Positions 37,982 to 49,076 of a DNA stretch of 64,000 bases are shown here, in pieces. The position numbers and the translations under genes are program-made. The stretch's first letter is position 1. Every line of letters begins with the position of its first letter. Source of the DNA: Fragilariopsis cylindrus CCMP1102 (Eukaryota; Bacillariophyta; Bacillariophyceae; Bacillariales; Bacillariaceae). The notes beneath the pieces are model-generated. The model saw only the letters and a list, made by a program, of their open reading frames with translations. It was not told the DNA's origin and did no database searches. Location of the stretch: contig FMBT01000291.1 in the NCBI GenBank assembly GCA_900095095.1, forward strand, positions 868,001 to 932,000, written 5' to 3'.

Positions 37982-38389
37982 GGTTCCTAATACGTCTGTC
38001 TAATCTTACTCATCAATTAAACATAATTATGCTGAGTAATCATATCCATCGTTTCCGTTCTGAGTTAGTTATTGCATGATCGAATTCAGAATTCGGAGCG
38101 AATGTTGTGTGTTTCTTGTTTCTGTGTCGCTTTTTTGTTCTGTTCTGTTTTGTGAGTAGGGGTAAACGGTATTCCTATATTTTTAAAGTTTTGCTAAACA
38201 TTATAAAAATGATTGAAAACAATGCGGTTCATTCGTCAACCGAAAAAAAAGATGTGCATTATTTCCCTTAGCCCCCTGATGTGTTTGAAATGATGGGATC
38301 GGCATTCAAAATATAAAGAAATAAAGTAAAACTTCAATAGATGATATAGCTAGTACTGTCGGTAACGGAAGATCGACACACAATTCAAG
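37982..38389. promoter_or_regulatory. divergent intergenic region (MFS / ASNSD1)
   Basis: 408 bp with both 5' regions. No specific motif called. Confidence 0.4.
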
Positions 38390-40421
38390 ATGTGTGGAAT
38401 ACATCTGCGGGTATGGAAAGATAAATCATGCAAGTTTTGTCAAAGTGTTTTTGCGCCTCACGATGCCACTGGAATCATAAACGAAGACAGCGTATGCGGC
38501 GACAACAACAACGATGACGTATTCCGTGATGACAACCTACGTCGACGGGGTCCTGACTCTTATGGTAGTTGTTCGACGATCACACATCCTGAGTTTTATC
38601 GAATACAAATCGTTGCATCTGTTCTACAGATGAGAGCCGAATTAAAGAGCAACCAGTATCATTTGTTCCTGGCTGGTCATCGAAGGATCTTCATAACCGG
38701 AAGAACGACAATGAGAATGACAATGATAAGGAGGATAACCACGAAGGAAATGAAGAGCAGACATCCTATCTTTGTTGGAAGGAGAATTATATGAAGAACT
38801 TCAATCGATATCATCACCACCGAATGAAAATGAGCACTACGACGAAAATAATACAAAAGATGCATTCCTATACGAAATTGCGGACACGACTGTGGTTGTC
38901 AATCATCTATCTGAAATTTCAGACGAACAACAACTTAACTCACCTTCCTCTCCTCAATGTCATATTGCGAACGTAATGGCAAGACTATACAATGCCGAGT
39001 TTGCTTTTGCTATCTTGACCCAAGATGGTATATATTTTGGTAGAGATTTGTGGGGACGTCGATCCTTGCTGCATTGGAAATGTCCAGAAAATTGTGGATC
39101 GTTTCAGATCGTGTCGGTAGCGGAGGAGTCTCCTTCGATGACTTCTACGATAGAGGAATCTCCATTGACGACTGCTGCTACAGCAACGACAACAACAACT
39201 GCATGTCCAAAAACTACTACGAACCACCTAGAATGGATCGAAGTTCCTCCAGGAATGGTTCATTGTATTCTATTTTCGGATCCTGCAACAATAATAACAG
39301 AAATATACCCGAACGTTACAATCCCTTCTCCTCGAGTACCTGATAACTTTATTATCACACGGATACCCACCCAACCACCCCACGAAATATCTGATCGACT
39401 CTGGAGAGCATCATTAGAGCTTGAATTTCACTTGCGTCGTGCAGTGGCAATGCGGTTGGACAATTCTTCTCGTCGATCTACGGGCGTTTTGTTTTCAGGA
39501 GGTGTAGATTCGGTCGTCTTGGCAGCACTCGCTGCTGATATCCTTTCGTCACAGCATCAATCCGAACGAATAAAAATTGATTCACAATCAGGTTCAGAAT
39601 TAGCATTCAAAATGACGGAAAAAATACCGTCGAATCCTATTCTATATTTGTACAATGTTTCCTTCGGACCAAACCCTGAAAAAAGTCGTGATCGGGAGGC
39701 TGCTTTGATAAGCCACGAAGCACTTCAAAAGAAATATGAAAGCAGCAATCAAACCCGCGATGGTGACTTGAACATTGTCTTCCGAGATATTGTCGTGGAG
39801 TGGGAAGATATTTGTCGATCAGATCCTCACATCCGTACATTATTGTTGCCAAAGTCGACCGTAATGGATGTGAACATCGCAACTGCCTTATGGTTTGCCA
39901 GTCAGGGTGGTACCACCGAAGGAACAAAAACGGACACAGACATAGATACAGATACAACATGTAATGATCATCGATTACCTCGTGTTTTACTCTTGGGAAT
40001 GGGTGCAGACGAATTGATGGGTGGATATGGTCGTCATCGCAAGGCATACGAAGAAGGGGGTTGGGAACTGTTCAGAAAAGAAATAACAATGGACCAGAAT
40101 CGGCTTTGGGAACGGAATTGCGGACGTGATGATCGGTTAACATCCGATCATGGCCGGGAAGCTCGTTTTCCTTTCTTGGATGCCCACGTGGTACAGTTTT
40201 TACAGAATTCTGCTACCGAAGAAGATTTGATTTGTGATTTTCGTAAGCCACCGGGGGTGGGTGACAAACGAATATTAAGACTTGTAGCTCAAAGATTAGG
40301 ATGTGATCATGCCAGTGGCTTAGTGAAACGAGCAATACAATTTGGCAGTCGCATATCTCATTTAAGCGATAAAAAGCGCTTCGGTAGTCGACGAAAGGCT
40401 AAGGGTGAAATGAAAATCTAA
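38390..40421 (+). CDS. ASNSD1: ASNSD1-like protein: glutaminase plus asparagine-synthase domains, two frame slips
   Basis: Starts MCGI, so Cys2 is the N-terminal nucleophile of a class II glutamine amidotransferase; RRGPDSYGS follows. The C-terminal half is an asparagine-synthase-type ATP pyrophosphatase: LFSGGVDSVVLAALA (about residue 370), LYLYNVSFGPN, MDVNIATALWFAS, GMGADELMGGYGRHR, RDDRLTSDHGREARFPFLD and KRAIQFGSRI. The order and wording match human ASNSD1 rather than true ASNS, so the reaction is uncertain. Two one-base gaps occur in the glutaminase half, near 38636-38642 (LQMRA / EQPV) and at 38776-38783 (YLCW / GELYEEL). With both corrected the protein has 677 residues. No intron. The synthase half is clean, so the slips may be consensus errors. 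Confidence 0.85.
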
Positions 40422-40971
40422 ATTCTAGAAAAGATGCCGTTTAACAGCTGGAATAATTTTCCAAAATCTATAGTGGAAAAGCTTTTTTTTTCGGTCAAGT
40501 CTTTTAACACTTATATTTGCTTTTTGCCATGCTCATGCGTATCCCCATCATGTATGATGATAATACACAGCAAGCAAATAGTAATGGACTACTAAGCTTG
40601 GAGATGAAGATGACGAGGAAAGTTAGACAGCAACTTTTCTCTCTTTAGTTCATTCTCAACATACTGTACTGTATTGTATTTCTTAATTAATATAGGTAAT
40701 ATTAAGGTTCGGGTGTCACATAACCTTGAACCTTGCGCGCGCAATAGAGTTGAGGGTCTCTTACGTGCGCGATCTTTGTTCCATTTCTCAATACATGGTG
40801 AAACAAACTTCCAAAAAGCAAACGTCACACCCTCCCACCTTTGCCATCATATAAGAGAAAGGTTGGTTGCATCACATCCATATTGCGACGACTACAACAA
40901 CAACGCGATTGTAGAGATAATAAGGAAGTTACAATCTGCTTAAATTCAAGCACACCAAAAGAAAAAGCACA
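40422..40971. other. intergenic, 5' region of aldolase gene
   Basis: 550 bp. CGCGCGC at 40737-40743 is the only unusual patch. No gene seen. Confidence 0.5.
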
Positions 40972-42848
40972 ATGAAGTTCTCTATTGCTATCTTCCTAGC
41001 TTCTACGGCATCGTCGACCTTTGCGAATGCCTTCACTCCAACATCACATGCTGTTGGCCGTACTACCGGTACGTCGTCTGCTCTTAACGGAGGTATGAGC
41101 AACGACGTTGGCATTCCGTGCACAGAAGAATGTGCCTTGGAATCATTCCCTAATCTTCCTGATAGTATCCATCCTGGTGTTCTTAGTGGACAGGCTATGA
41201 TGGATTTGTTGCAACATGCCAAAGATAATGGTAAGGAAAATAAATATAGTTTTGTCAGTTGAAGTGCGGTACAGGGCACTGCAAATCTTGTATGATAATA
41301 ATTAACAAGAGATGATAGATAGCCCTCCAGCGTTTTCTAATTTTTCTCACCATTATTCGTCTCGCCTTTGATCTTATCGAAAATGAAAAAAACACACAAA
41401 ACATATTCTTTTGGAATTTATAATAATCAAATAAAACCTTGCGGAATGAATCCACGAATCCATGAATGCTATCGTTTCATTATAAAATTTGGTCTTGTAA
41501 AAACGTCGACGTCCTATTGCAGGTTACGCAATTCCTGCCGTTAATTGTATTTCTAGCTCAGGCATCAACGCATGTCTTGAAGCCGCTAAGGCTAATGATG
41601 CTCCCATTATTATTCAATTTTCATCCGGTGGGTCTCAATTTTATGGTGGAAAAGGACTGGACAATACCGACTACCGAGCGGCCATTGCAGGAGCTGTTAG
41701 TGGCGCCTTCCACACGAGAACTATGGCCGAACAATACGGTGTCCCTGTTATTCTTCACACCGATCATTGCTCCAAAGAGCTCTTACCGTGGGTAGATGGT
41801 TTGGTCTCCGCGTCGGAACGTTACTACAAAACTCATGGAGAACCCCTTTTCTCGTCACATATGATTGACTTGTCTGAGGAACCCCTTGAGGAAAATTTAT
41901 CCATATGCAAAGATTATTTGACCCGTATGGAAAAGGTTGGATTATTGCTTGAAATGGAACTTGGTATCACTGGAGGTGAAGAAGACGGTGTTGATAATAG
42001 CGATAGACCGGTAGAGGATTTGTATTCGAAACCAGAAGAAATTTACGAAACGTACAGAGAACTCAACAAAGTTTCCGACAAGTTTACCGTTGCTGCCGCA
42101 TTTGGTAACGTCCACGGTGTGTACAGTCCAGGAAATGTCAAACTTGATCCAGAAATCTTGAACAACGCACAAAAGTTTATCTCGGATAAGTTAGGTGATA
42201 AGGCACCAGAAAACAAATTACCTGTCTCATTCGTTTTCCATGGAGGAAGTGGAAGTGATGTTGCTGATATCCAACGATCGCTTACGTACGGTGTCATCAA
42301 GATGAATATCGATACGGATACTCAATGGAGTTACTGGGAGGGAATCAAGAATTTTGAAGAAAAATATCACGATTATCTACAAGGACAGATTGGAAACCCC
42401 GACGGAGATGACAAACCTAACAAGAAATATTACGATGTACGTAGCATTGAAGAGATAAATCGGCGTATATTATTATCTTTATTCTGACACATTATTTATA
42501 GTGATCTTCGTAAACAGACAACGCTTTTTCATCGTCATTTGTTTACAATATCATTCCCAACCAAATCAATTGATTACTGTTCTTGCCAACTTTTTGATAA
42601 TTGACTAACATATTTCTCTCCCTTTTTCTCTCTTTTTTCTCTCGTCGACTCTATCGAAATAACTTCTACAAATCGTTCTCGTGATATTTTCAAAGCCTCG
42701 TGAATGCATGCGTGCAGGTGAAGTCAACACTGTCAAGCGTCTAGAACAGGCATTCTCCGACCTTAAATGTCAAAATATCCTTGGACTTAAATCTGCCGCC
42801 GGTGCCAAAAATGTTCTTGGTCCTCGTCGAGGTGGACTACCTGTTTAA
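40972..42848 (+). CDS. FBA: plastid class II fructose-1,6-bisphosphate aldolase
   Basis: Zinc-type aldolase of the Calvin cycle and glycolysis in the plastid. Exons 40972-41230, 41523-42436 and 42696-42848; 441 residues, no frame errors. N-terminus MKFSIAIFLASTASSTFANA is a signal peptide cut before Phe (ANAFTP), the diatom plastid ASAFAP site, followed by a Ser/Thr-rich transit part. Catalytic blocks: HTDHC (Zn-binding His and Asp, about 164), AAAFGNVHG, VFHGGSGS and KMNIDTDTQW. The last intron interrupts KYYD/PRECMRAGE just before the C-terminal helix (FSDLKCQNILGLKS). Exon 3 was found from the residue pattern PR-x2-x-R-x-GE plus an AAAG acceptor. Bacterial enzymes have PRVWLR here; this one reads PRECMR. 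A cytosolic isoform is excluded by the leader. Confidence 0.93.
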
Positions 42849-43524
42849 GGACATTATATTATGACTTTATATTTGATAAATTCCTGGGAGGCCTCACAAC
42901 GTGGACTTTACAGTCGGACAATTTTTCTATAATACTGTTGGATAATTAACTATAATACTGTCGGGCAACTAATGTCGTATACGTCGTGCATTATAGTCTG
43001 TACACAATATATACTCGATAATATTTAATTTCTATTCGTAGAAGTCAAAAACTATCTACCTCTTCTCTACAACAGCCAATTGTATCTTTTTCTGTTGTCA
43101 GACAGTTTCAACCGTAATTTGTTGGGCAGCATAATTCTTGCTAGTGTTTGCCAAATTTGTTGATGATGCCCAATACTCATGCTGACAGTAGTACATTATT
43201 TTGCAAGTCCAAAATCTTGTTTATAGTCCACAAATTCGCTAGTCCTGCCCGGCAAAAACCTGTTAGAAACATACAATGTGTTATACATGATGGATAATTC
43301 AACAGGTATTTCAATTTAATGATTCTATTATTTCACTTGGCCATAAAGTAAACACTATTGATTCGATTCCCCTGCGAGGTGTTATGGTCTATTTATTCCA
43401 TCAAAGATAATGTTTAAACACATCTTTAGGATTACGAAGGACAGTATGATGTGACGATACTCCGTTCTCAAACAGTTTTGGTAAATGACACAATTAATAC
43501 TATAATATTATGTTAATCAAGCAA
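42849..43524. other. intergenic (convergent 3' ends)
   Basis: AT-rich. Holds two adjacent 23-bp copies (42927-42949 and 42950-42972) that share CTATAATACTG. No gene seen. Confidence 0.55.
42927..42972. repeat. 23-bp direct repeat, two units
   Basis: Both copies begin CTATAATACTGT and end AACTAA or ATTAA; 3' flank of the aldolase gene. Confidence 0.7.
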
Positions 43525-45626
43525 TTATCCCTCATTCCAGTTGGTAATAGTTGCATATGATGCGGCGACCGTAGCAAACAAACCTACACCCGACACGAAG
43601 TAGTTCATATATCTAACCGTTGGCGAAGAGTCCTTAACGAGGAAATTGTGCATCAGCGGAGGATATACCAATGCAATGGGCATCCCAACAAGACTCCCAA
43701 GGAGGCTCACGACATTTCCAAGGTAGTCAATTGCAACTACAGCTACGACGCCCAATGTCAAATTCAACAGACTCGCAAAAAGATTGCGACGCCAAATGTC
43801 ACTATTATTGCTATCATTCGTATCGTCATCTTTATTCTTTATGTTCTTGAGTACCACCTCCAATGCTGGAAAAGCTTGTAGCGGATAGGTCAAAATAACT
43901 GCAATTGAATAAGCAAGTTGGACTGTAGTAGAAAAATTCCCTGGAGGAAGAGAGGCCGTCATAGCTGTCTGGACTTGATCCCCAAAAGATGCCCAACAAA
44001 TCATGGCAAAGAACATGTAAAATAAAACAATACAGATCGTCACATTTTGGTTGACGATCGGAAATCTTTCGCGATCTTCCTTCTTGTAGACGGCCTCTTG
44101 AAGAGGGACTACCAATGTAATACTTCCTTCAAAAACAAAGAAAGCCGTCCCAATGAACATAAACCACGATGGTTGGAAAGCGGGCAAATTTGCCATGGAT
44201 TCCAATATAGTGTCTTCTTTTTGTGTATAGGAATATGATAACGAAATGAGGAGACAGGAGCCCAAGCCGTAAACAATGAATATTGTCGCCAGGACATTGA
44301 ATGGTGTCAATCGTCGAATATCTTGAATCCAAGTGAGGGGAATTTCGATGAGTAGCATTCCGACCAAAAAATAAGTCTTGGGAATAACCAAAACTCCACC
44401 AAAGAGTGATTGGCAGCTTGCGTATAGGTTAGCCGGAACAAATATTAAGTAAGTCAAACAAACTCCGAATTGCATGGCAGCAATCCCAAATTCGATAAGG
44501 AATGCAAAACTTCCAAAGGCGCGTCTGGAAAGTTCAGAATATGTCAAGAGTTTTGGTTTAAATGCACCACGTAGAGCTGCTACTCGAGGATCCTCTGGTG
44601 TTTGGGGAGATGCAGAATTATTTGTATCCTCCATTTCGTTATTAGTCCCATCGTTCTTATTGCTTTTACTGTTACATTGGTCATTGCTGTGATGTTCTAA
44701 CAAGGATTGGATTTCTCCCATACGCTGAGCCAATAACTGTTGTCGGATATTTTCCACTTTCCAGCATTCTAGAAGTCTATGTGCGCTATAGACGTATGCA
44801 AAAGTAGCAACTACCAATGCGGGTATAGCAACGGCAAAACCTGAATCCTGGAACCCCTTCGGTAAATATAAGATAGCGGGTCCAACGGTACCTTTTAAAA
44901 ACGGTTTAACAAAATTACAGTGATGTGTTGTATGTTACGTTGAGAAATGATTTCCAACGAGGTATCAAAAAAGCACCAAAACTAGGGAAGAAAATAAGGT
45001 GTTTTGTATGTGTGCATGCGTACGTGCAAAAAGGAAAACATACCTTTTATAACACCAAAGATAGCAGCTGTCATCGACCCACCCTCGACTTGATCTTCAA
45101 CCTCAAATTCGTCTTCGTCTTCGTCTTCATTTTCATTTTCATCTACATTCACGTATGAATCTGATCGTTTTTGATCTTTTGTTCTCATTATTTTCTCTTT
45201 ATTTATATTCTTTTGAAATAAATTTTGGAGTTTTCCGTATTCTGGAATATTATTTCCCCCCGAAAGAAAAGGAGTTCCACTGGCAATAGTCCTTGCCCGT
45301 CGTCGTTTCCGAATCGATATTAAATGTATCTCTCCTTTACTGTCTACGTATTCATCTCGTCCTAAGGTACCAACGGAATGCATCATTGCTGCACTAAATG
45401 TATGATCAGAGAACAATCCACCAAAACCATTCCTTGAGATATTGTTGTTGTCATCATTGGAAAGACGTCTTCTCCTGACACCATCATTTTGGGGACTATC
45501 TCCATCTTGTGTTTGTTGCTGTTGATCTATATTCACTCCGTACGTCGAATGCGAAGTAGAGGACGATAAAAGAGGTGTCGCCGTTGTTGACGCCTCGATC
45601 GTTTGATCTTTCATTTTTTCATTCAT
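43525..45626 (-). CDS. AAAP-family amino-acid transporter (SLC36/AVT-like)
   Basis: Exons 45044-45626 and 43525-44891 joined by a 152-nt GTATGT...AAAAG intron; 649 residues, no frame errors. The first 185 residues are cytosolic, Asn/Gln-rich, with an acidic DENENEDEDEDEFEVED stretch. The join gives GVIKG/TVGPAILYLPKGF, a hallmark of the amino acid/auxin permease family. About eleven membrane segments follow, including LIEFGIAAMQFGVCLTYLIF, FMFIGTAFFVFEGSITLVVP and LGSLVGMPIALVYPPLMH. A Lys/Asp/Asn-rich loop (NIKNKDDDTNDSNNSD) sits between later helices. Relatives are proton-coupled transporters of the vacuole, lysosome or plasma membrane; the location here is not determined. It is divergent to the sulfotransferase. 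Confidence 0.9.
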
Positions 45627-46044
45627 GATGTTGATGATTGATGATTCTGGTGAGACTTAATAGCGGAAATAGTCAATTTATGAAGAGTTCCTTGATCTCT
45701 CGGTAAGTCAATTAGAATAATAAGCAATTACAGAAGTACGCTGGATTATCAGTTTCGAAGTTTATGTGATGTCCCAGCTTTGTTGGACTTTTTATTATTG
45801 ATCCGGGATTCATTCAATCACGTCGTTAGACACGACTGCACTTTTTTGAATTACAAAAAGCAACAATCAACATTCAACGTCCTCTCGAACATACTAATAG
45901 TAACGTTACCGCATCGAGTTGTGCTATTGCTTGTCATGGACATCAAAATCGAAAGATGCAACCAATACTCTCACTAATTTTCATCTTATAGTACTTGAGT
46001 GTTGTGGCTTACTAGGAATACTTCTAATACTTGAGAGTAAGAGT
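45627..46044. promoter_or_regulatory. divergent intergenic region between transporter and sulfotransferase
   Basis: 418 bp with both 5' regions; includes copy 2 of the dispersed hairpin element (45794-45852). Confidence 0.45.
45794..45852. repeat. dispersed element, copy 2 (hairpin-bearing)
   Basis: Matches 24625-24695 over about 45 nt with two differences, then runs directly into GCACTTTTTTGAATT. The GTCGT-TAGAC-ACGAC hairpin is identical in both copies. Confidence 0.85.
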
Positions 46045-47545
46045 ATGTTATGGTTGCAACGACGTCGTATTACGATTGCTCGTCGAAATGACAATAACAG
46101 AACACGAATCGTTTTTCCCGCTACATTCTTATCCGTTGCCCTTATAGGTATATATTTCCTGATTTCGGTGTACCTACAACTTCGTCATGATCAATATATC
46201 TCCGATGTCAGCAAAATCGATACCATGCATCGGCTTGCTACTATTGATAGACCGGTTACAATTAGTACTAATTCCATTATTGATATAGTCAAAACAAATC
46301 AAAATTCTACTACTTCAATTGGTTCATTAGCGAAGAGAAACAATCTAACTTTACATCAGCGTCAGCAGCAGATGTTGAAATCGAAACCGACAGTGCTTTC
46401 CAGAAACAGTGGATCATTTAATTCAGCTTTCTTTACAATATGATGTTAAAAATCTGACGGATCAACTAATGAATAATACCCTAGTATACTTCCCAGGTAC
46501 GAAACACTAAATGGGATATGTCATGATCAAAGATTTCAGAGGATGACGCTCCACAAGATTTCTGTTCCTATCATTTTACTCATATATAAATTTCTCTACA
46601 TTCGAACATTCTATATCCTCTGTGCTTGTACTTTGAATTGAATAGGTCCTTGGGATGGTTCAGGAATTGTCATTGAAGAATATAAATTAGTATTCTTTAC
46701 ACAAGGAAAGGTCGCATGTACGGTAAGAATGGATGACATATCTTGTAAATCATAACTAAAACACAGTGCACAATTCAATGAACCTCATCTCATTTCGTCA
46801 TGGTTACATCGATTGGATCTTATATAGGTCTTTAAAAAATTATTTCGACGGATGATGAACATAGAAAATTGGAACGTCGATAATACAAAACTACCCCACA
46901 ATCCGCGTGAAAATGGATTGACCTATCTTATCATTACAACGTTGCCGATGCTCTAACAATTCTTTCACATCCAGATTGGACAAGGGCTATATTCGTTAGA
47001 GATCCTAAGGAACGTCTTTTGTCTGCCTATTTAGACAAGGCGGCCCGTAAGAAAGGAAGTTATATCCAACGCCACTGTTGTAACCAAAAGGAATCTACAT
47101 GTGGTGAGGAGGCAAATGCTCCTTTATGGGATTTTTACAAGTTATAGAAAAACTTTGTTGTTGTGACCCACATTGGAGACCACAAACAAAACGAATAGAC
47201 TCAACATTTCGCAATTTTGTAAATTTCGTTGGACACTTTGATCGTATCCAACAGGATACCAAGAGATTATTGGACCGATTAAATACAACAAAACACAATA
47301 CAATCTATGATAGTGACACGGATAATGAGAATAGCGACCTGTGGACAAAATATGGAGTCTCGGGATGGGGTAGCTTCCGTAATGAATCAATTTTTGCCCA
47401 AGATACGAAAGCTAGGCACCAGACATCAGCGATTACGAAACTCAAACAATATTACAATGCAAGTGTTGAAGCATTTGCTGAAAATTTGTTTGCTGATGAC
47501 TATGATGATCCACTACTTAATTTTACATCATTTTCTTTGGTTTAA
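46045..47545 (+). CDS. type II Golgi carbohydrate sulfotransferase, three frame slips
   Basis: PAPS-dependent sulfotransferase of the carbohydrate (Sulfotransfer_2) group. Exons 46045-46496, 46646-46722 (77 nt) and 46828-47545; 415 residues after corrections. Short cytosolic tail, one anchor (VFPATFLSVALIGIYFLISV), then a luminal stem. GKVACT/VFKKLFRR spans the exon 2-3 join and carries the 5'-PSB-type motif; RDPKERLLSAYLDK (near 46995-47035) is the 3'-phosphate-binding motif; DPHWRPQ follows. Slips: one extra base near 46385-46400, one missing at 46928-46929 (between LTY and YHYNVADA) and one missing in TTT at 47123-47125. All introns agree in phase. It presumably sulfates a cell-wall or secreted polysaccharide; the acceptor is unknown. 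A start upstream at 45919 is possible but less likely. Confidence 0.78.
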
Positions 47546-47619
47546 GGATAGCGAGATAAAAATCTTCTTAAAATAAGTCGAAGATCGGACACAGAACATA
47601 TCTTTTTTTTGAAGCTGAT

Positions 47620-48519
47620 TCACTGCACCGCTTCGACGTCTTCAACGGGAGCTAGATTCAAATAACGATCCATGGCTTGTATAGTATCGCTTAGATATTT
47701 TATCATGTCATCGATACTTTCCTGACTGTCATTGCTGGTAGAGCGACTAGTACTTGTCGTAGTAGAATAAAAGTCAAATTCTGAAAGAAAATTGTCTAAT
47801 GATATCCAAGCTTCGTTCCGCGCTCCAAACTGCAAGGTTTGTCGTTCATTCACAGGGTCCTTTTCTAATTTATCTCGTCCTGGACCATCGAAACCATTAG
47901 TGTAATATACGAGGAAGGCATTTTGGTCCAAGAATTTCTGTTTATAACTGACTTGATCTGAATAGGCATCAAAATAACGTTTAAAATCTTCTTCCCGAGT
48001 TGGTATCGTAATGGCACCTTCATCATTATTATTATCCGTATTTTCGCTTGGTTTTAACATGAGCGCTGTTTTTGTTTTTACTATGACATCATCCAATGGT
48101 ATGACTTCGTTCCGTCCTTGTTCTTGAAGAGTTTGTCGTATGAGAGCAATATTTGTTCGCATTGTCACCAAAGGTAATAAAGTTGATCTAGTGCCAATTC
48201 TAGATGTATCTGCACCAGTCGAAACGGGTAGGTTTCTTGCAATGGCGGGAGATGATGGTAGGATCAATGAGAGCGGCGAGAGCAACAATAATTGTCGTCG
48301 TAACGATGAATTGATTCTTCTATCACGTTTAAATGGAACTTCATCACTCTGATTTGAGGTTGAACAAGTAGCCTTAATCGTATTCGTCCTTGTGATCACA
48401 GAATTTGTCGATCGAACTTCCATAAGGTTCCAAGCTTGTATTGCTGTAGGTATGTCTTGTAGCACGACGAAGATTAGACAGAAGAGGAGACCACATCTAT
48501 GATTCATAAGTATCGGCAT
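47620..48519 (-). CDS. probable thylakoid-lumen protein, family unknown
   Basis: 299 residues from the ATG at 48519; an upstream in-frame TTG at 48537 was not used. Signal peptide CGLLFCLIFVVLQDIPTAIQA with cleavage before Trp (IQAW, an allowed ASAFAP variant), a basic Ser/Thr-rich transit part, then a second hydrophobic stretch RRQLLLLSPLSLILPSSPAIA ending in an A-x-A-type site. Such a three-part leader is the usual route into the diatom thylakoid lumen. The mature part (about 200 residues) is alpha-helical in appearance (TMRTNIALIRQTLQEQ, FKRYFDAYSDQ, DNFLSEFDFY, YLSDTIQAMDRYL), reminiscent of four-helix photosystem II extrinsic proteins, but I do not recognise a family. No frame errors, no intron. 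Confidence 0.7.
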   Translation of the reverse strand: MPILMNHRCGLLFCLIFVVLQDIPTAIQAWNLMEVRSTNSVITRTNTIKATCSTSNQSDEVPFKRDRRINSSLRRQLLLLSPLSLILPSSPAIARNLPVSTGADTSRIGTRSTLLPLVTMRTNIALIRQTLQEQGRNEVIPLDDVIVKTKTALMLKPSENTDNNNDEGAITIPTREEDFKRYFDAYSDQVSYKQKFLDQNAFLVYYTNGFDGPGRDKLEKDPVNERQTLQFGARNEAWISLDNFLSEFDFYSTTTSTSRSTSNDSQESIDDMIKYLSDTIQAMDRYLNLAPVEDVEAVQ

Positions 48520-49076
48520 TCTTGCGATAGGGACCAAGCCATTAGCCGTACGATGAAGAGTTGTACTTGTTGTACCGCACAGCCTGTAGTCGTCTTTCTT
48601 TCTTTATGGAACGTACAGTACCGATGTGGCAGCAATCTTCGTTTACGGCTGGTTTGAAAAATAACATTGTCGGTATTACCCTTCTCTCTTCATTGAGTGA
48701 TAAGTGATTGAGTGCCAATAGTAAAATAATATAGTGATGTGTAATTATAAAAAATACCCCAAATTTATTGAAGGGGGGGGGGGGATTGCGCACCCATTTC
48801 CAGAAATAGACTCGACTCTATTAAAAAAAAGAATAAGATTGTTTTTCCTTTTCTGGCACTAGTAGCTCAGAAAGTGGGCCTCATAAAGCGTACTACTAGT
48901 AGAAATGCCACATCTATGCTCTTAAATTGTTTTTATCTCGGACTATATAAATGTATATGATTTCATATAAATAACGGATTCATTTCTATGATTGCTTTTG
49001 GTGCTGTTCATCATCTTTATTTCGTAAATTTTTGCCAGAGATAAAAATCATTCATCTTCCTTATTTTCCGAGTTCA
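48520..49076. other. intergenic
   Basis: 5' flank of the lumen-type gene and 3' flank of the next; includes a G12 tract at 48773-48784. No gene seen. Confidence 0.55.
48773..48784. repeat. G12 homopolymer
   Basis: Twelve consecutive G on the + strand. Confidence 0.95.
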
